A stretch of DNA of 44,253 nucleotides, taken from assembly GCF_018333215.1 (NCBI RefSeq), contig NZ_BORO01000029.1, forward strand, positions 1 through 44,253, written 5' to 3'. How positions within the stretch are numbered: position 1 is the first letter of the stretch; each line of letters begins with the position of its first letter. Origin of the DNA: Oceanobacillus sp. J11TS1. Its GTDB lineage: Bacteria > Bacillota > Bacilli > Bacillales > Amphibacillaceae. A program made the position numbers and the translations under genes. A model generated the notes under the pieces. It saw nothing but the letters and a program-made list of their open reading frames with translations, ran no database searches and was not told the DNA's origin. This document shows positions 1 through 10,411 of the stretch, piece after piece.

Positions 1-126
1 ATTATCAGTTATACTAGTAGACATAGGTAAGGTCTCCTCTTCTTAGTTTTTGTGATGATTAACTAATGGGTAGGATAACCTTACCTTTCCTATTTATTCA
101 GCTTACACAGACTATTGTACGTCATC
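1..126 (-). mobile_element. IS-like element end, copy 1 (truncated by window edge)
   Basis: Read on the minus strand, this is the left end of an insertion-sequence-like unit present three times here (also 29155 and 44128). It begins GATGACGTACAATAG at 126, carries CTGTGTAAG close to the tip, and leads to a ribosome site (AGAGGAG) and an ATG at 24. Only eight codons of the presumed transposase (MSTSITDN) lie inside the window. The TGTGTAA near the tip resembles IS256-family ends, but I cannot confirm the family. Copies 1 and 3 differ at a few bases, so they are separate insertions. Confidence 0.7.
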
Positions 127-138
127 CCAAACTCAGTC

Positions 139-222
139 AAAGCGCTCCAACCCAGTCCCAACCCGCTCCACCTTAGCCTCAAACCGCTCCACTCCAGCCT
201 CAAACGGCTCTAAACTCCAGCA
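139..222. repeat. 21-bp-period CGCTCCA repeat array A
   Basis: About four degenerate units with a 20-22 bp period, each starting with CGCTCCA or a close variant (GCGCTCCAACCC, CCGCTCCACC, CCGCTCCACTCC, CGGCTCTAAA). It lies directly beside IS copy 1. The same family forms arrays at 29057-29154 and 29350-29577. On the minus strand each unit would read as a seven-residue repeat of the LERIELG type, but no start, ribosome site or long frame supports coding. Confidence 0.7.
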
Positions 223-425
223 ATCCCCATCCCGAATCCCCCCAACAAACCTATTAAGTTACCAAACTCCTATACAAACTCAAATAATCTCTAACATCTA
301 ACATTACGAAAAATGCAATTATTATCAAATTGTAATGTAAAACGAGAGGGCAAACCCTGTCAGCAATGTAAACGCATACATAAAATCAGACTAAATAGAA
401 TTATTAAAAAAATTACAAAATGCTA
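223..425. other. AT-rich intergenic stretch upstream of the ilv promoter
   Basis: No gene is visible. There is an inverted repeat ACATTAC (near 302) against GTAATGT (near 332), with an inner CAATT/AATTG pair, and the cre box described separately. A+T-rich bases around 400-420 have only a weak likeness to a CodY box (four mismatches), which I do not call. Confidence 0.4.
366..380 (+). promoter_or_regulatory. Candidate CcpA cre box upstream of ilv-leu
   Basis: ATGTAAACGCATACA matches the cre consensus WTGNAANCGNWNNCW at every defined position. Its centre is about 88 nt upstream of the start predicted from the promoter at 426-454. In Bacillus subtilis CcpA activates ilv-leu from a cre at a similar upstream distance, so position and sequence both fit activation rather than repression. 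That role is inferred from the relative. Confidence 0.65.
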
Positions 426-454
426 TTGACTATCATACAGAAACAAGATATGAT
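426..454 (+). promoter_or_regulatory. Sigma-A promoter of the ilv-leu operon
   Basis: TTGACT at 426-431, a 17-nt spacer, then TATGAT at 449-454. Transcription would start near 461 and run through the T-box leader into ilvB, giving a leader of close to 590 nt. Confidence 0.8.
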
Positions 455-534
455 TGTTCGCAATATAAGATATTTCTTAACTGATTCATTTTTCACAAAA
501 CGATAAGAAGTTATGACTTCACGAATATGGTTAA

Positions 535-834
535 CACGTTGACGGGAAAAAAGGAAAAGATATATAGCTTTTACAGAGATCTGGGGTTGCTGGAAGCCCA
601 GAATTGCTACTTATTCCGACATCGTCCCTGAGTGTCACATGGAAAGGAATACTCCAATTATATGTGACCAGGTGCATGGTTATAAATGCACCTGTTATCA
701 AATTTAGCTCTAGTAGCTACTGAGGCAGAGTTTGAGAGAACTTTGCAAAAACTGGGTGGTACCGTGAAAAGCAGATCCTTTTCGCCCCATACATGATAGT
801 AATACATGTACATGGGGGAAGAGGGTCTTTTTTT
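535..834 (+). ncRNA. T-box leader of the ilv-leu operon (leucine type expected)
   Basis: A tRNA-sensing antitermination leader. Stem I includes a GA-type motif (AGAGAT) followed by the hairpin CTGGG-GTTGCTGGAAG-CCCAG at about 580-602. A strong hairpin CAGGTGCAT/ATGCACCTG lies at 669-694. The diagnostic T-box sequence AACTGGGTGGTACCGTG sits at 750-766, ahead of a terminator at 773-834. Uncharged tRNA binding would favour the antiterminator and allow expression. The specifier codon is not settled: CTA or TTG (both Leu) occur at 604-610, just after the upper stem. The leucine assignment rests mainly on the operon. Confidence 0.93.
773..834 (+). terminator. T-box terminator hairpin
   Basis: AGATCCTTTTCGCCCCAT pairs imperfectly with ATGGGGGAAGAGGGTCT and is followed by seven T. 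It is the alternative to the antiterminator built on the T-box sequence at 750-766. Confidence 0.88.
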
Positions 835-892
835 ATTCTTTTCACGAAGTACCGCCCCTACACATAATGACTAGAAGAAAAGGTGATTAAAG

Positions 893-1021
893 AAGTCAGT
901 CTTTTCGCAAATGGTAGAATACAAAAGGATTCTATTTGCAAAGCGCAACAATTTTAACGGGGTGAGTAACCGCAACCCCGACGTAGACTTTCAACCAAAA
1001 GTTTGGTGAACGTTATTTTTT
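893..1021 (+). ncRNA. Second structured leader element between T-box and ilvB (unidentified)
   Basis: After the T-box terminator the leader folds again. Outer stem: AAGTC (893-897) and GTC (899-901) with GAC (980-982) and GACTT (986-990). Arm 2: GCAAAT (907-912) with ATTTGC (934-939), plus AGAAT (916-920) with ATTCT (929-933). Arm 3: GGGGT (959-963) with ACCCC (975-979), closing the loop GAGTAACCGCA. A hairpin ACCAAA-AG-TTTGGT (994-1007) followed by TTATTTTTTC could act as a weak terminator, and its 5' side touches the outer stem. This layout resembles a riboswitch with an expression platform, but no known class matches by eye. It could also be an mRNA processing or stability element. Confidence 0.5.
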
Positions 1022-1047
1022 CTTAAGAAAAAGGAGGGGGCATTGCT

Positions 1048-2769
1048 GTGAAAGTTAATGCAAATCAAGAGGTAGAAGTGAAGAGTAATTTGGTCACAGG
1101 ATCTGATTTGTTAGTTCAGGCATTAGAAAAAGCAGATGTTGAAGTTGTATTTGGTTATCCAGGAGGGGCTGTTTTACCAATTTATGACGCGCTGCATCGA
1201 AACAACACATCCTTCAAGCATGTGCTTTCGCGGCACGAGCAAGGCTCCATTCATGCAGCAGAAGGATATGCAAGGGTATCCGGAAAACCTGGTGTTGTTA
1301 TAGCGACCTCAGGCCCAGGAGCAACCAACTTAATTACAGGAATTACAGACGCTATGATGGATTCTATTCCACTGGTTGTTTTCACAGGGCAGGTTGCCAA
1401 ACAAGTTATTGGAACAGATGCCTTTCAAGAAGCAGATGTGATGGGGATCACAACACCTATTACAAAATACAATTATCAAGTCAATGATATTGCAGATTTG
1501 CCTCGAATTGTGAATGAAGCATTTCATATTGCAACAACAGGAAGACCGGGACCGGTTGTTATTGATATTCCGAAAAGTATTTCTGAAACGGTAACCATCA
1601 ATGATTACGATGATGATTTTTACTTGCCGGGATATCAGCCGACAGTTTATCCCAACCCAATGCAAATCTCAAAAGTTACAGAGGCACTGAGTGAAGCGAA
1701 AAGACCCGTATTGCTTGCCGGGGCAGGAATATTATTTTCAGAAGCAACAGAAGAATTGAAACAATTCGTTAATAATTGGGAGATTCCAGTTGTAACGACA
1801 TTGCTGGGAATTGGGAGCTATCCAGGGAATGATAACTTAGCGCTCGGAATGGGAGGAATGCATGGGACATATGCAGCAAATACAGCCATTTACGAGAGTG
1901 ATTTACTTATCAATATTGGAGCGCGCTTTGACGACCGTTTAACGGGAAACCTGCAGCATTTTGCACCAAATGCGAAAGTGGCTCATATCGACATTGATCC
2001 GGCTGAAATAGGGAAAAATGTGAAAACAACCATTCCGATTGTTGCTGATGCCAAGCAAGCATTGAACGTGTTGCTGCAACAAGAAGTAAAACGCGGAGAT
2101 TATACGAGTTGGTTAGATAAATTAAAAAGGAATAAAGAAAAATACCCGCTTTGGTATAACCGTGGTGAAACCCCGATTAGTCCACAATGGTTAATAGAGC
2201 AAGTCTATGAAAAGTCAAAAGGAGAAGCTGTTGTGACAACAGATGTAGGACAGCATCAAATGTGGGCAGCTCAATTCTATACTTTTAAAAACCCGAATAA
2301 TTGGGTAACTTCTGGCGGCCTTGGCACAATGGGATTTGGCTTCCCGGCTGCAATTGGGGCACAAATCGCTAAACCGGATGATTTAGTTATTTCCGTTGTA
2401 GGTGACGGTGGTTTTCAAATGACATTACAAGAACTATCTATCTTGAAATCTCAAAACCTACCAGTAAAAGTGGTGATTTTAAATAATGAAGCACTCGGAA
2501 TGGTAAGACAATGGCAAGAAACATTTTATGATGAACGCTACTCGCACTCTTTGTTTTCAGAAAACCCAGATTTTGTGAAATTAGCGGAAAGTTATGGAGT
2601 CAAGGGAATGCGCGTAGCAGAAGAAAAAGATGTTCCAGAAGCGCTTGAAGAAGCATTTTCGTATGATGGCCCAGTTGTTATTGATTGCCGCATCGAAAGA
2701 AACACATGTGTATACCCGATGATTGCACCGGGGAAAGGAATGCATGAAATGATTGGGGTGACAAAATGA
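1048..2769 (+). CDS. ilvB: Acetolactate synthase large (catalytic) subunit
   Basis: Condenses two pyruvates, or pyruvate with 2-oxobutyrate, to acetolactate or acetohydroxybutyrate, the first shared step of Val/Leu/Ile synthesis; uses ThDP, FAD and Mg. It has 573 residues, the usual length. The N-terminal ThDP region ([16 protein letters not shown], with catalytic Glu in [15 protein letters not shown]) is followed by the central FAD-linked domain and the C-terminal ThDP motif GDGG at residues 452-455 ending in ILNN. The start is GTG, chosen because AGGAGGGGG at 1032-1040 is correctly spaced and the protein begins at the family position. It is the first gene of the operon, overlapping ilvH by ATGA, which suggests translational coupling of the two subunits. 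Control is expected through the T-box leader and the cre box. Confidence 0.97.
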   Translation: MKVNANQEVEVKSNLVTGSDLLVQALEKADVEVVFGYPGGAVLPIYDALHRNNTSFKHVLSRHEQGSIHAAEGYARVSGKPGVVIATSGPGATNLITGITDAMMDSIPLVVFTGQVAKQVIGTDAFQEADVMGITTPITKYNYQVNDIADLPRIVNEAFHIATTGRPGPVVIDIPKSISETVTINDYDDDFYLPGYQPTVYPNPMQISKVTEALSEAKRPVLLAGAGILFSEATEELKQFVNNWEIPVVTTLLGIGSYPGNDNLALGMGGMHGTYAANTAIYESDLLINIGARFDDRLTGNLQHFAPNAKVAHIDIDPAEIGKNVKTTIPIVADAKQALNVLLQQEVKRGDYTSWLDKLKRNKEKYPLWYNRGETPISPQWLIEQVYEKSKGEAVVTTDVGQHQMWAAQFYTFKNPNNWVTSGGLGTMGFGFPAAIGAQIAKPDDLVISVVGDGGFQMTLQELSILKSQNLPVKVVILNNEALGMVRQWQETFYDERYSHSLFSENPDFVKLAESYGVKGMRVAEEKDVPEALEEAFSYDGPVVIDCRIERNTCVYPMIAPGKGMHEMIGVTK

Positions 2770-3293
2770 AACGGATAATCATTGCCACAGTACAAGATCG
2801 TGGCGGGGTGTTAAATCGAATAACCGGTATGCTGCACCGGCGTCAGTTTAATATTGAAAGTATTTCTGTCGGCGCTTCAGATGTGAAAGGTATTTCAAAA
2901 ATGACATTTGTCGTTGAAATTGCCGATAAGCAAAAGCTGGAACAATTAACAAAACAGCTAAACAAACAAATTGATGTGATCAAAGTTTTGGATGTCACAG
3001 ATAAAGCAATTGTGACAAGGGAGCTCGCTTTAGTAAAAGTTGTCGCGACCAATCAAACAAGAGCAGAAATTATGACGTTAATCTCTGCATTTCGAGCAGA
3101 TGTGATAGATATCAGTAAAGACAGTCTGACGATACAAGTTACTGGAAAACCAGAGAAGGTCGATGCGTTGATTGCATTGCTCAGACCATATGGTATTAAA
3201 GATTTGACAAAAACAGGATTAACAGCATTTCCAAGAGGTTATCAACCTGAACAAGGTTTCAGTGAGTTGAATAGTATTTCAGCTCATGGATAA
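2766..3293 (+). CDS. ilvH: Acetolactate synthase small (regulatory) subunit
   Basis: A 175-residue partner of IlvB that stimulates catalysis and carries valine feedback control in this family. The N-terminal ACT domain is clear ([20 protein letters not shown], then the [11 protein letters not shown] strand), followed by the C-terminal ACT-like domain with [22 protein letters not shown]. The start ATG overlaps the ilvB stop (ATGA), the usual coupled arrangement. The length is typical of Bacillus IlvH. A 67-nt gap with a new ribosome site (GAGGAAG) separates it from ilvC. Confidence 0.96.
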   Translation: MKRIIIATVQDRGGVLNRITGMLHRRQFNIESISVGASDVKGISKMTFVVEIADKQKLEQLTKQLNKQIDVIKVLDVTDKAIVTRELALVKVVATNQTRAEIMTLISAFRADVIDISKDSLTIQVTGKPEKVDALIALLRPYGIKDLTKTGLTAFPRGYQPEQGFSELNSISAHG

Positions 3294-3345
3294 ATAAATT
3301 TCTTTTGAACAGGTATTAAAAAACATAAAAACTAAACAAAGATGA

Positions 3346-5929
<2,584 letters not shown>

Positions 5930-5947
5930 GAAGAAGGGGGAATAATA

Positions 5948-7054
5948 ATGGAAAAGAAAATCGTCCTGTTACCTGGGGATGGAATCGGCAAAGAGATTAT
6001 GGAGTCAGCTAAAAAAATACTCGCAGCAATTGCTAGCGAATACCATCATGATTTTATTCTTCAGGAATGTGCTATTGGTGGAGATGCTCTTGACCGTTAT
6101 GGTGTACCGCTGCCAGACGCTACACTAAAAGCTTGTGAAGAGGCAGATGCTGTCTTACTCGGCGCAGTTGGAGGTCCGAAATGGGATAATCAACCGCCAG
6201 AACTTAGACCGGAGAAAGGGCTGCTGGGAATTCGTAAAGGCTTAGGATTATTTGCTAACCTGCGACCAGTGAAAACATTCGCCCCTTTGTTACATGCTTC
6301 ACCTTTAAAAGAAGCGATTGTTAAAGATTCAGATATGATGATTGTTCGTGAATTGACGGGTGGTTTGTATTTTGGCGAACCTAGCGAACGGCGAAATAAC
6401 GGAGAAAACGTGGTAGATACGTTAGCCTATTCAAGACAAGAAATTGAACGAATTGTGGAAAAAGGCTTCGAATCTGCACGAATCCGCAAGAAGCGTTTAA
6501 CTTCTGTGGATAAAGCCAATGTACTAGAGTCGAGCCGGGTGTGGAGAGAAATTGTTAATGAAAAAGCAGCAGATTATCCAGATGTGGAAGTTGAGCACTT
6601 ATTAGTAGACGCAGCAGCAATGAAAATTATTACGCAACCAAGTGATTTTGATGTCATTGTAACGGAGAACTTATTTGGCGACATTTTAAGTGATGAGGCA
6701 TCTGTACTGACTGGATCATTGGGAATGCTTCCGTCAGCAAGTGTTCGTACAGATGGTTTAGGAATGTATGAACCTGTTCATGGTTCAGCTCCTGACATCG
6801 CTGGAAAAGGAATTGCGAATCCAATTGGAATGATTTTATCAACTGCATTAATGCTTGAATATTCTCTTGGAATGCATGAAGAGGCAAAGGCGATTGAAGC
6901 AGCAGTAAATGATTGTTTGGAGCAAGGCTACCACACATCAGATCTAAATATAATCAATGGCAAACAAATGAATACAGATGAAATAACAGAAGCAGTTATC
7001 GAGAATTTAACGACAAAATGTATTTCTGATTCAATTTGTAGCTCTTATGTATAG
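5948..7054 (+). CDS. leuB: 3-isopropylmalate dehydrogenase
   Basis: Oxidatively decarboxylates 3-isopropylmalate to 2-oxoisocaproate with NAD+. Diagnostic segments are VLLPGDGIGKEIM at the N-terminus, GAVGGPKWDN, VRELTGGLYFGEP, the catalytic Lys in TSVDKANVLESSRVWRE, and VTENLFGDILSDEASVL. The ribosome site GAAGGGGG sits before ATG 5948, 18 bases after leuA. The length is 368 residues. The last dozen residues (TTKCISDSICSSYV) are unlike the usual short hydrophobic tail and carry two cysteines, so the 3' end may have been altered by whatever placed the hairpin at 7064-7090. Confidence 0.96.
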   Translation: MEKKIVLLPGDGIGKEIMESAKKILAAIASEYHHDFILQECAIGGDALDRYGVPLPDATLKACEEADAVLLGAVGGPKWDNQPPELRPEKGLLGIRKGLGLFANLRPVKTFAPLLHASPLKEAIVKDSDMMIVRELTGGLYFGEPSERRNNGENVVDTLAYSRQEIERIVEKGFESARIRKKRLTSVDKANVLESSRVWREIVNEKAADYPDVEVEHLLVDAAAMKIITQPSDFDVIVTENLFGDILSDEASVLTGSLGMLPSASVRTDGLGMYEPVHGSAPDIAGKGIANPIGMILSTALMLEYSLGMHEEAKAIEAAVNDCLEQGYHTSDLNIINGKQMNTDEITEAVIENLTTKCISDSICSSYV

Positions 7055-7063
7055 GAAGATGTT

Positions 7064-7090
7064 CAAAAAGTCACCGCTAAAGGCTTTTTG
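7064..7090 (+). repeat. Hairpin between leuB and leuC
   Basis: CAAAAAG (7064-7070) pairs with CTTTTTG (7084-7090) around a 13-nt loop. It lies in the only sizeable gap inside the leu cluster. No clean T-run follows, so it is more likely an mRNA stability or processing hairpin, or a scrap of a small repeat, than a terminator. Confidence 0.5.
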
Positions 7091-7121
7091 TATCGGCGAT
7101 ATTGTTTTGGAGGTGTAACAA

Positions 7122-8528
7122 TTGGGGAAGGCTTTGACAGTATTTGAAAAAATTTGGAATAAGCATGTTGTAAAAGAAGAGGAAGGAAAGCCTGCTCTTT
7201 TATATATTGATCAGCATCTTATTCATGAGGTAACGTCTCCGCAGGCGTTTGAAGGTTTAAGATTGAATGGACGGAAGGTAAGACGTCCTGATCTTACTTT
7301 TGCTACAATGGATCACAACGTTCCTACTATTAATAGAGAAAATATAAAAGATGAAATTTCAAAGAAACAAATGGAAGCTTTAAAAAAGAATTGTGCAGAC
7401 TTTGGCGTCAAGCTGGCAGATATGTATCACCCAGATCAGGGGATTGTGCATGTTATCGGACCGCAATTAGGTTTAACACAGCCAGGAAAAACCATTGTAT
7501 GCGGAGATAGTCACACATCCACGCATGGTGCTTTTGGAGCATTAGCCTTTGGTATTGGAACAAGTGAAGTAGAGCACGTGTTAGCAACACAAACGATTTG
7601 GCAAGACAAACCGAAAACATTGAACGTAAAAGTTGACGGTGAATTAGGCTTAGGTGTTACAGCGAAGGATTTGATCCTTGCTATTATTGCGAAATTCGGT
7701 GTTCGTTTTGGAACTGGGTATGTGATGGAATATACAGGAGACGCTATTCGCAAATTGACAATGGAAGAAAGAATGACGATTTGTAATATGTCCATTGAAG
7801 CTGGTGCACGAGCCGGACTGATTAGTCCAGACGAAACGACAGTAGAATTCCTGCGCGGCCGTGAAATGGTTCCAAAAGGTGAAGCATTTGATGCATTAGC
7901 AGAAGAATGGCTAGCCCTAGCTACTGACGAAGGTGCAGAATACGATCATACAGTTACAATATATGCAGATGAAATTGAGCCGCAAGTAACGTGGGGGACA
8001 AATCCGGGAATGGGTGTACCTGTTAGTGCTTCTACACCAACCATTAAAGAAGCAGAGCACCCTGAAGAAGTAGAGCGTGCGTTAAGCTATATGGGTTTAA
8101 AAGAAAATCAGCCGATAACATCCATTGAAATTGACCATGTCTTTATCGGCTCCTGCACCAATTCTCGCCTGAGCGACTTAAAAAGAGCGTCTAAAATTGT
8201 AGAAGGCAAGAAGGTAAAAGAAGGTGTAAAAGCGATTGTCGTACCAGGATCATTTCTGGTAAAACAACAAGCTGAAGAAATTGGACTGGATAAAATTTTC
8301 ATCGATGCTGGATTTGAGTGGAGAAATTCAGGCTGCAGTATGTGCCTGGGAATGAATGATGATATTGTTCCATCTGGCGGAAGATGTGCATCTACCTCAA
8401 ACCGTAACTTTGAAGGAAGACAAGGGAACGGAGCACGTACACACTTGGTTAGTCCAGAAATGGCGGCTGCAGCGGCAATTGAAGGACATTTTGTAGACGT
8501 GAGACAATACGCAGGAGTACCAAGTTAG
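7122..8528 (+). CDS. leuC: 3-isopropylmalate dehydratase, large subunit
   Basis: The aconitase-family large subunit, isomerising 2- to 3-isopropylmalate with LeuD. [4Fe-4S] ligands are visible as Cys345 ([13 protein letters not shown]) and Cys405/Cys408 ([12 protein letters not shown]). [31 protein letters not shown] is the typical substrate-site region. It has 468 residues, near the standard length. The start is TTG, seven bases after GGAGGTG at 7109-7115; no ATG or GTG suits, and the protein then aligns from its usual [10 protein letters not shown] opening. The TTG may lower its rate relative to neighbours. Confidence 0.95.
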   Translation: MGKALTVFEKIWNKHVVKEEEGKPALLYIDQHLIHEVTSPQAFEGLRLNGRKVRRPDLTFATMDHNVPTINRENIKDEISKKQMEALKKNCADFGVKLADMYHPDQGIVHVIGPQLGLTQPGKTIVCGDSHTSTHGAFGALAFGIGTSEVEHVLATQTIWQDKPKTLNVKVDGELGLGVTAKDLILAIIAKFGVRFGTGYVMEYTGDAIRKLTMEERMTICNMSIEAGARAGLISPDETTVEFLRGREMVPKGEAFDALAEEWLALATDEGAEYDHTVTIYADEIEPQVTWGTNPGMGVPVSASTPTIKEAEHPEEVERALSYMGLKENQPITSIEIDHVFIGSCTNSRLSDLKRASKIVEGKKVKEGVKAIVVPGSFLVKQQAEEIGLDKIFIDAGFEWRNSGCSMCLGMNDDIVPSGGRCASTSNRNFEGRQGNGARTHLVSPEMAAAAAIEGHFVDVRQYAGVPS

Positions 8529-8539
8529 GGGGAACAGAC

Positions 8540-9121
8540 ATGGAACCATTTAAACAGCATAAAGGAATTGCTGCTCCGTTGAACCGCAGTAACGTAGATA
8601 CAGATCAGATTATTCCAAAGCAATTTTTAAAACGTATTGAACGAACAGGATTTGGAGAATTTGTGTTTTTACATTGGCGTTTTGATGATAACGGAAACTT
8701 ACGTGATGATTTTGTTTTAAATCAACCAAAATATGAAAATGCTACAGTCTTATTAGCTGGCGATAATTTTGGATGTGGATCATCTCGGGAGCATGCTCCA
8801 TGGGCACTAGAGGACTTTGGGTTTAAAGTCATTATTGCGCCTGACTTTGCAGATATTTTTTATAATAATTCGTTAAAAAATGGCATACTATTAATAAAAA
8901 TGAATGAAGAGCAAGTCCAGCAATGGATGAAAAAAGCAGAGCAGGGCTTAACACTAGATATTAATTTGGAAAAACAAGAAATTACAGACGCAGACGGCAA
9001 CGTTGTTTCATTCGACATCCCAGCTTACCATAAGGAAAAATTACTGAATGGATGGGATGATATTGCACTGACGCTGTTAGAAGAAGATAAGATTCGTGCA
9101 TTTGAAGAAAAACGTGCTTAA
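8540..9121 (+). CDS. leuD: 3-isopropylmalate dehydratase, small subunit
   Basis: The swivel domain of isopropylmalate isomerase and the partner of LeuC, which lies 11 bases upstream. Family signatures are NRSNVDTDQIIPKQFLKRIERTGFGEFVF and the substrate-binding loop LLAGDNFGCGSSREHAPWALEDFGFKVIIAPDFADIFYNN. The length of 193 residues is normal. The ribosome site is GGGGGAA before ATG 8540. Confidence 0.96.
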   Translation: MEPFKQHKGIAAPLNRSNVDTDQIIPKQFLKRIERTGFGEFVFLHWRFDDNGNLRDDFVLNQPKYENATVLLAGDNFGCGSSREHAPWALEDFGFKVIIAPDFADIFYNNSLKNGILLIKMNEEQVQQWMKKAEQGLTLDINLEKQEITDADGNVVSFDIPAYHKEKLLNGWDDIALTLLEEDKIRAFEEKRA

Positions 9122-9199
9122 GGATGATAAATACAGAAAAGTATGAGAAAATTAAAAGATAGATAGAAAATTATAAAGAATCAGAAGGGTTGAAGGAGT

Positions 9200-10216
9200 G
9201 TGGATTCACTTGGGGATCGCTTAACTGGTGAAAAAGTATATCAAGCATGGAAGAAAATAAAGCCAATTGTTCATCAAACACCACTGCTAACATCGCATAC
9301 AACAGACGAGCTAGTAGGTAAACATGTGTATTGTAAGATGGAGAATCAGCAAAAAACCGGTGCATTTAAGTTTCGGGGAGCAAGCTACAAGCTGACACAA
9401 ATGACAGAGCGGGAACTTGCAAATGGTGTACTCACGGCATCTGCTGGAAACCACGCTCAAGGAGTTGCCCATGCTGCTTCGAAATTGGGCGTAAGAGCAA
9501 CGATATTTATGTCAGAAGGAACACCGCTTGCGAAGGTAAATGCAACGAGAAATTACGGTGCAGAGGTTATTCTAACAGGAGAGAGTTTCCAAGAAGCTTA
9601 TCAAGCATCACTGGAGCATCAACTGAAAACGGGAGCAACCTATATTCATCCATTTGATGATTATGACATTATGGCTGGGCAAGGTACCATTGCAATGGAA
9701 TTATTGCGTCAAGAAGATCGTTTGGATACGATATTAGTACCAATTGGCGGTGGCGGATTAATTAGTGGAATTGCAGTAGCAGCCAAACATATCAATCGAA
9801 ACATTCGTGTGATTGGTGTGCAAGCTGAAGGAGCCGCAGCTATTTATGATAGTTATCATACCAAGCAAGTGAAAACTTGGAAGCATGTCGACACGATTGC
9901 AGAAGGGATTGCCGTAAAGGAACCTGGAAAGCATACATTGCCAATCATCCAAGAATATGTAGATGATATTTTGACAGTAAGTGATGAACAAATTGCTGCA
10001 GCGATTATTTATATGCTTGAACGGAATAAAACATTGATGGAAGGAGCTGGGGCAGCTGCTCTGGCAGCCTTATTCGCACATCATCACCAGCTTCGTTCTA
10101 GACATTGCGGAGTCATCGTGAGTGGTGGAAACCTCGATATCGGGAACATGCAGCGAATTCAAGAGTTATCCGAAAAGTATAAACCAAAAAAAGTAAAATC
10201 ATACGTCGCTTTATAA
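9200..10216 (+). CDS. ilvA: Threonine ammonia-lyase (dehydratase), short form without regulatory domain
   Basis: A PLP enzyme deaminating threonine to 2-oxobutyrate, the entry to isoleucine. The PLP lysine lies in KTGAFKFRGASYKL, the phosphate-binding glycine loop is PIGGGGLISG, and ASAGNHAQGVAHAA is typical. It has only 338 residues: the catalytic domain ends at GNLDIGNMQRIQEL and there is no C-terminal ACT-like regulatory domain as in B. subtilis IlvA (about 420 residues). In length it resembles catabolic TdcB-type enzymes, but its place at the end of ilv-leu argues for a biosynthetic role. The GTG start at 9200 is forced by an in-frame stop at 9191; AGAAGGG at 9183-9189 gives proper spacing. 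Confidence 0.9.
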   Translation: MDSLGDRLTGEKVYQAWKKIKPIVHQTPLLTSHTTDELVGKHVYCKMENQQKTGAFKFRGASYKLTQMTERELANGVLTASAGNHAQGVAHAASKLGVRATIFMSEGTPLAKVNATRNYGAEVILTGESFQEAYQASLEHQLKTGATYIHPFDDYDIMAGQGTIAMELLRQEDRLDTILVPIGGGGLISGIAVAAKHINRNIRVIGVQAEGAAAIYDSYHTKQVKTWKHVDTIAEGIAVKEPGKHTLPIIQEYVDDILTVSDEQIAAAIIYMLERNKTLMEGAGAAALAALFAHHHQLRSRHCGVIVSGGNLDIGNMQRIQELSEKYKPKKVKSYVAL

Positions 10217-10221
10217 AGTGA

Positions 10222-10262
10222 AACTATGATATATCGGGTGATTTTTCCGATATATCATAGTT
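10222..10262. repeat. Perfect 16-bp inverted repeat after ilvA
   Basis: AACTATGATATATCGG (10222-10237) is exactly complementary to 10247-10262 across a 9-nt loop. It begins five bases after the ilvA stop. There is no T-run on either side, so it is not a classic terminator; a 3' stabilising hairpin is plausible. Confidence 0.75.
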
Positions 10263-10276
10263 GAACCAATCAGGAG

Positions 10277-10350
10277 ATGAAGCGCCCGTTTTCCCCTGCC
10301 TGTCCTAAGAAATTTAGCAATACCGAATAAGGGGAATTACGGGCGCTCAT
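10277..10350. repeat. Long GC-rich inverted repeat (REP/bcr-like candidate)
   Basis: AGCGCCCGTTTTCCCC (10281-10296) pairs with GGGGAATTACGGGCGCT (10331-10347), extended outward by ATGA/CAT, around a 34-nt loop. It is far more GC-rich than the flanking DNA. This compact shape is seen in dispersed intergenic repeats of Bacillus-group genomes; only one copy is present in this window, so the family assignment is inference. Confidence 0.5.
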
Positions 10351-10364
10351 GCTGTGATAAAATG

Positions 10365-10411
10365 AAACTTCATTCAGTGAGGGGAATACCTTTACTGGAT
10401 GAAGTTTTTTT
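10365..10411 (+). terminator. Terminator of the ilv-leu operon
   Basis: AAACTTCATTCAGT (10365-10378) pairs with ACTGGATGAAGTTT (10394-10407), one mismatch, running into seven T. This is the clearest intrinsic terminator after ilvA. Confidence 0.85.

Noticed and set aside
400-425. CodY box at the ilv promoter
   Set aside because: The best alignment to AATTTTCWGAAAATT has four mismatches in A+T-rich DNA, which is not enough to call.
893-1021. ykkC/ppGpp-type riboswitch in tandem with the T-box
   Set aside because: Core conserved segments of that class are not visible; the element is left unnamed.
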